Part shown: in pieces, positions 50,021 to 50,131 of the stretch
Numbering within the stretch: the stretch's first letter is position 1
Layout of the letters: each line of letters opens with the position of its first letter
NCBI GenBank assembly: GCA_051880395.1
Contig: JBJENW010000254.1
Coordinates: 1-50,131, forward strand
Source of the DNA: JBJENW01 sp051880395
GTDB lineage: Bacteria; Bacillota; Clostridia; Lachnospirales; Lachnospiraceae
DNA length: 50,131 nt
Reading direction: 5' to 3'
Translations under genes and position numbers: made by a program
Notes under the pieces: generated by a model
Seen by the model: only the letters and a program-made list of their open reading frames with translations
What the model was told of the DNA's origin: nothing
The model's database searches: none

Positions 50021-50131
50021 TCTTTTTCTTCCCTTATTTTTTATAAAATAATTTTTTTACAAACCAAATTTCTGATTTGTCGAGCAAACCACTACGTTAC
50101 TGACTCCACTACTTTTTGGGGAGTTTGACGA

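Overview
The window looks like chromosome from a low-GC, spore-forming member of the Clostridia, most likely Lachnospiraceae. Evidence: a SpoIIID gene, a SPOCS/LysM spore protein, Veg, a long-form hibernation factor, clostridial-type KtrAB and Fur/Zn operons, AT-rich spacers with textbook sigma-A promoters, and a secreted GH5 mannanase typical of gut fibre degraders. The genus cannot be fixed from the sequence alone.

Layout. 1-4.9 kb is a defence or variable island. It holds the end of a type I restriction-modification operon on the minus strand (serine recombinase, hsdM, then hsdS running off the left edge) and, on the plus strand, a DUF1016/YhcG-type PDDEXK nuclease gene bracketed by palindromes. 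The hsdS gene carries a TCTG tetranucleotide tract and a separate 12-bp repeat array in its central linker, which are two known ways of changing specificity. 5-11.3 kb holds guaA, a REC-GGDEF-EAL-PAS-REC protein and a two-module GH5_8-like mannanase. 11.4-20.3 kb holds spoIIID, a coiled-coil protein of unknown function, an ABC-class ATPase, pta, a hybrid histidine kinase and hpf. 20.3-27.2 kb is a sulfur amino acid region: metNIQ, a MalY/PatB C-S lyase, a Cys/Met-metabolism PLP enzyme and a LysR regulator. 27.5-31.0 kb has apt and, divergent from it, a TrpXYZ-like ABC transporter. 31.0-39.0 kb is housekeeping, envelope and spore genes (map, yqeY, NlpC/P60, SPOCS-LysM, veg, a PrcB-like protein, an XRE-S24 repressor). 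39.4-42.4 kb is a Fur/Zur-led zinc or manganese ABC operon. 42.6-48.3 kb is potassium uptake (ktrB-ktrA) meeting, tail to tail, an operon padR-HAAS-GNAT-kdpD-kdpE. 48.5-49.9 kb has an FMN-split-barrel protein and the rplM-rpsI operon behind a structured leader.

The most unusual feature is a family of long, non-coding hairpins. Three full copies (each about 400 bp, with a near-complete 320-bp stem) and one stem-less remnant lie in two gene-free gaps (12.98-14.01 kb and 23.16-23.79 kb), as two convergent pairs. Arms within a copy are almost perfectly complementary although the copies differ strongly from each other in those same arms. A fixed asymmetric core and terminal inverted repeats are shared. 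A second, unrelated 164-bp hairpin, whose outer 23 bp is repeated in the apt 3' region, lies at 27.27-27.51 kb. Neither matches a family I can name.

Nearly all calls rest on protein motifs and gene order read by eye. No database search was possible.
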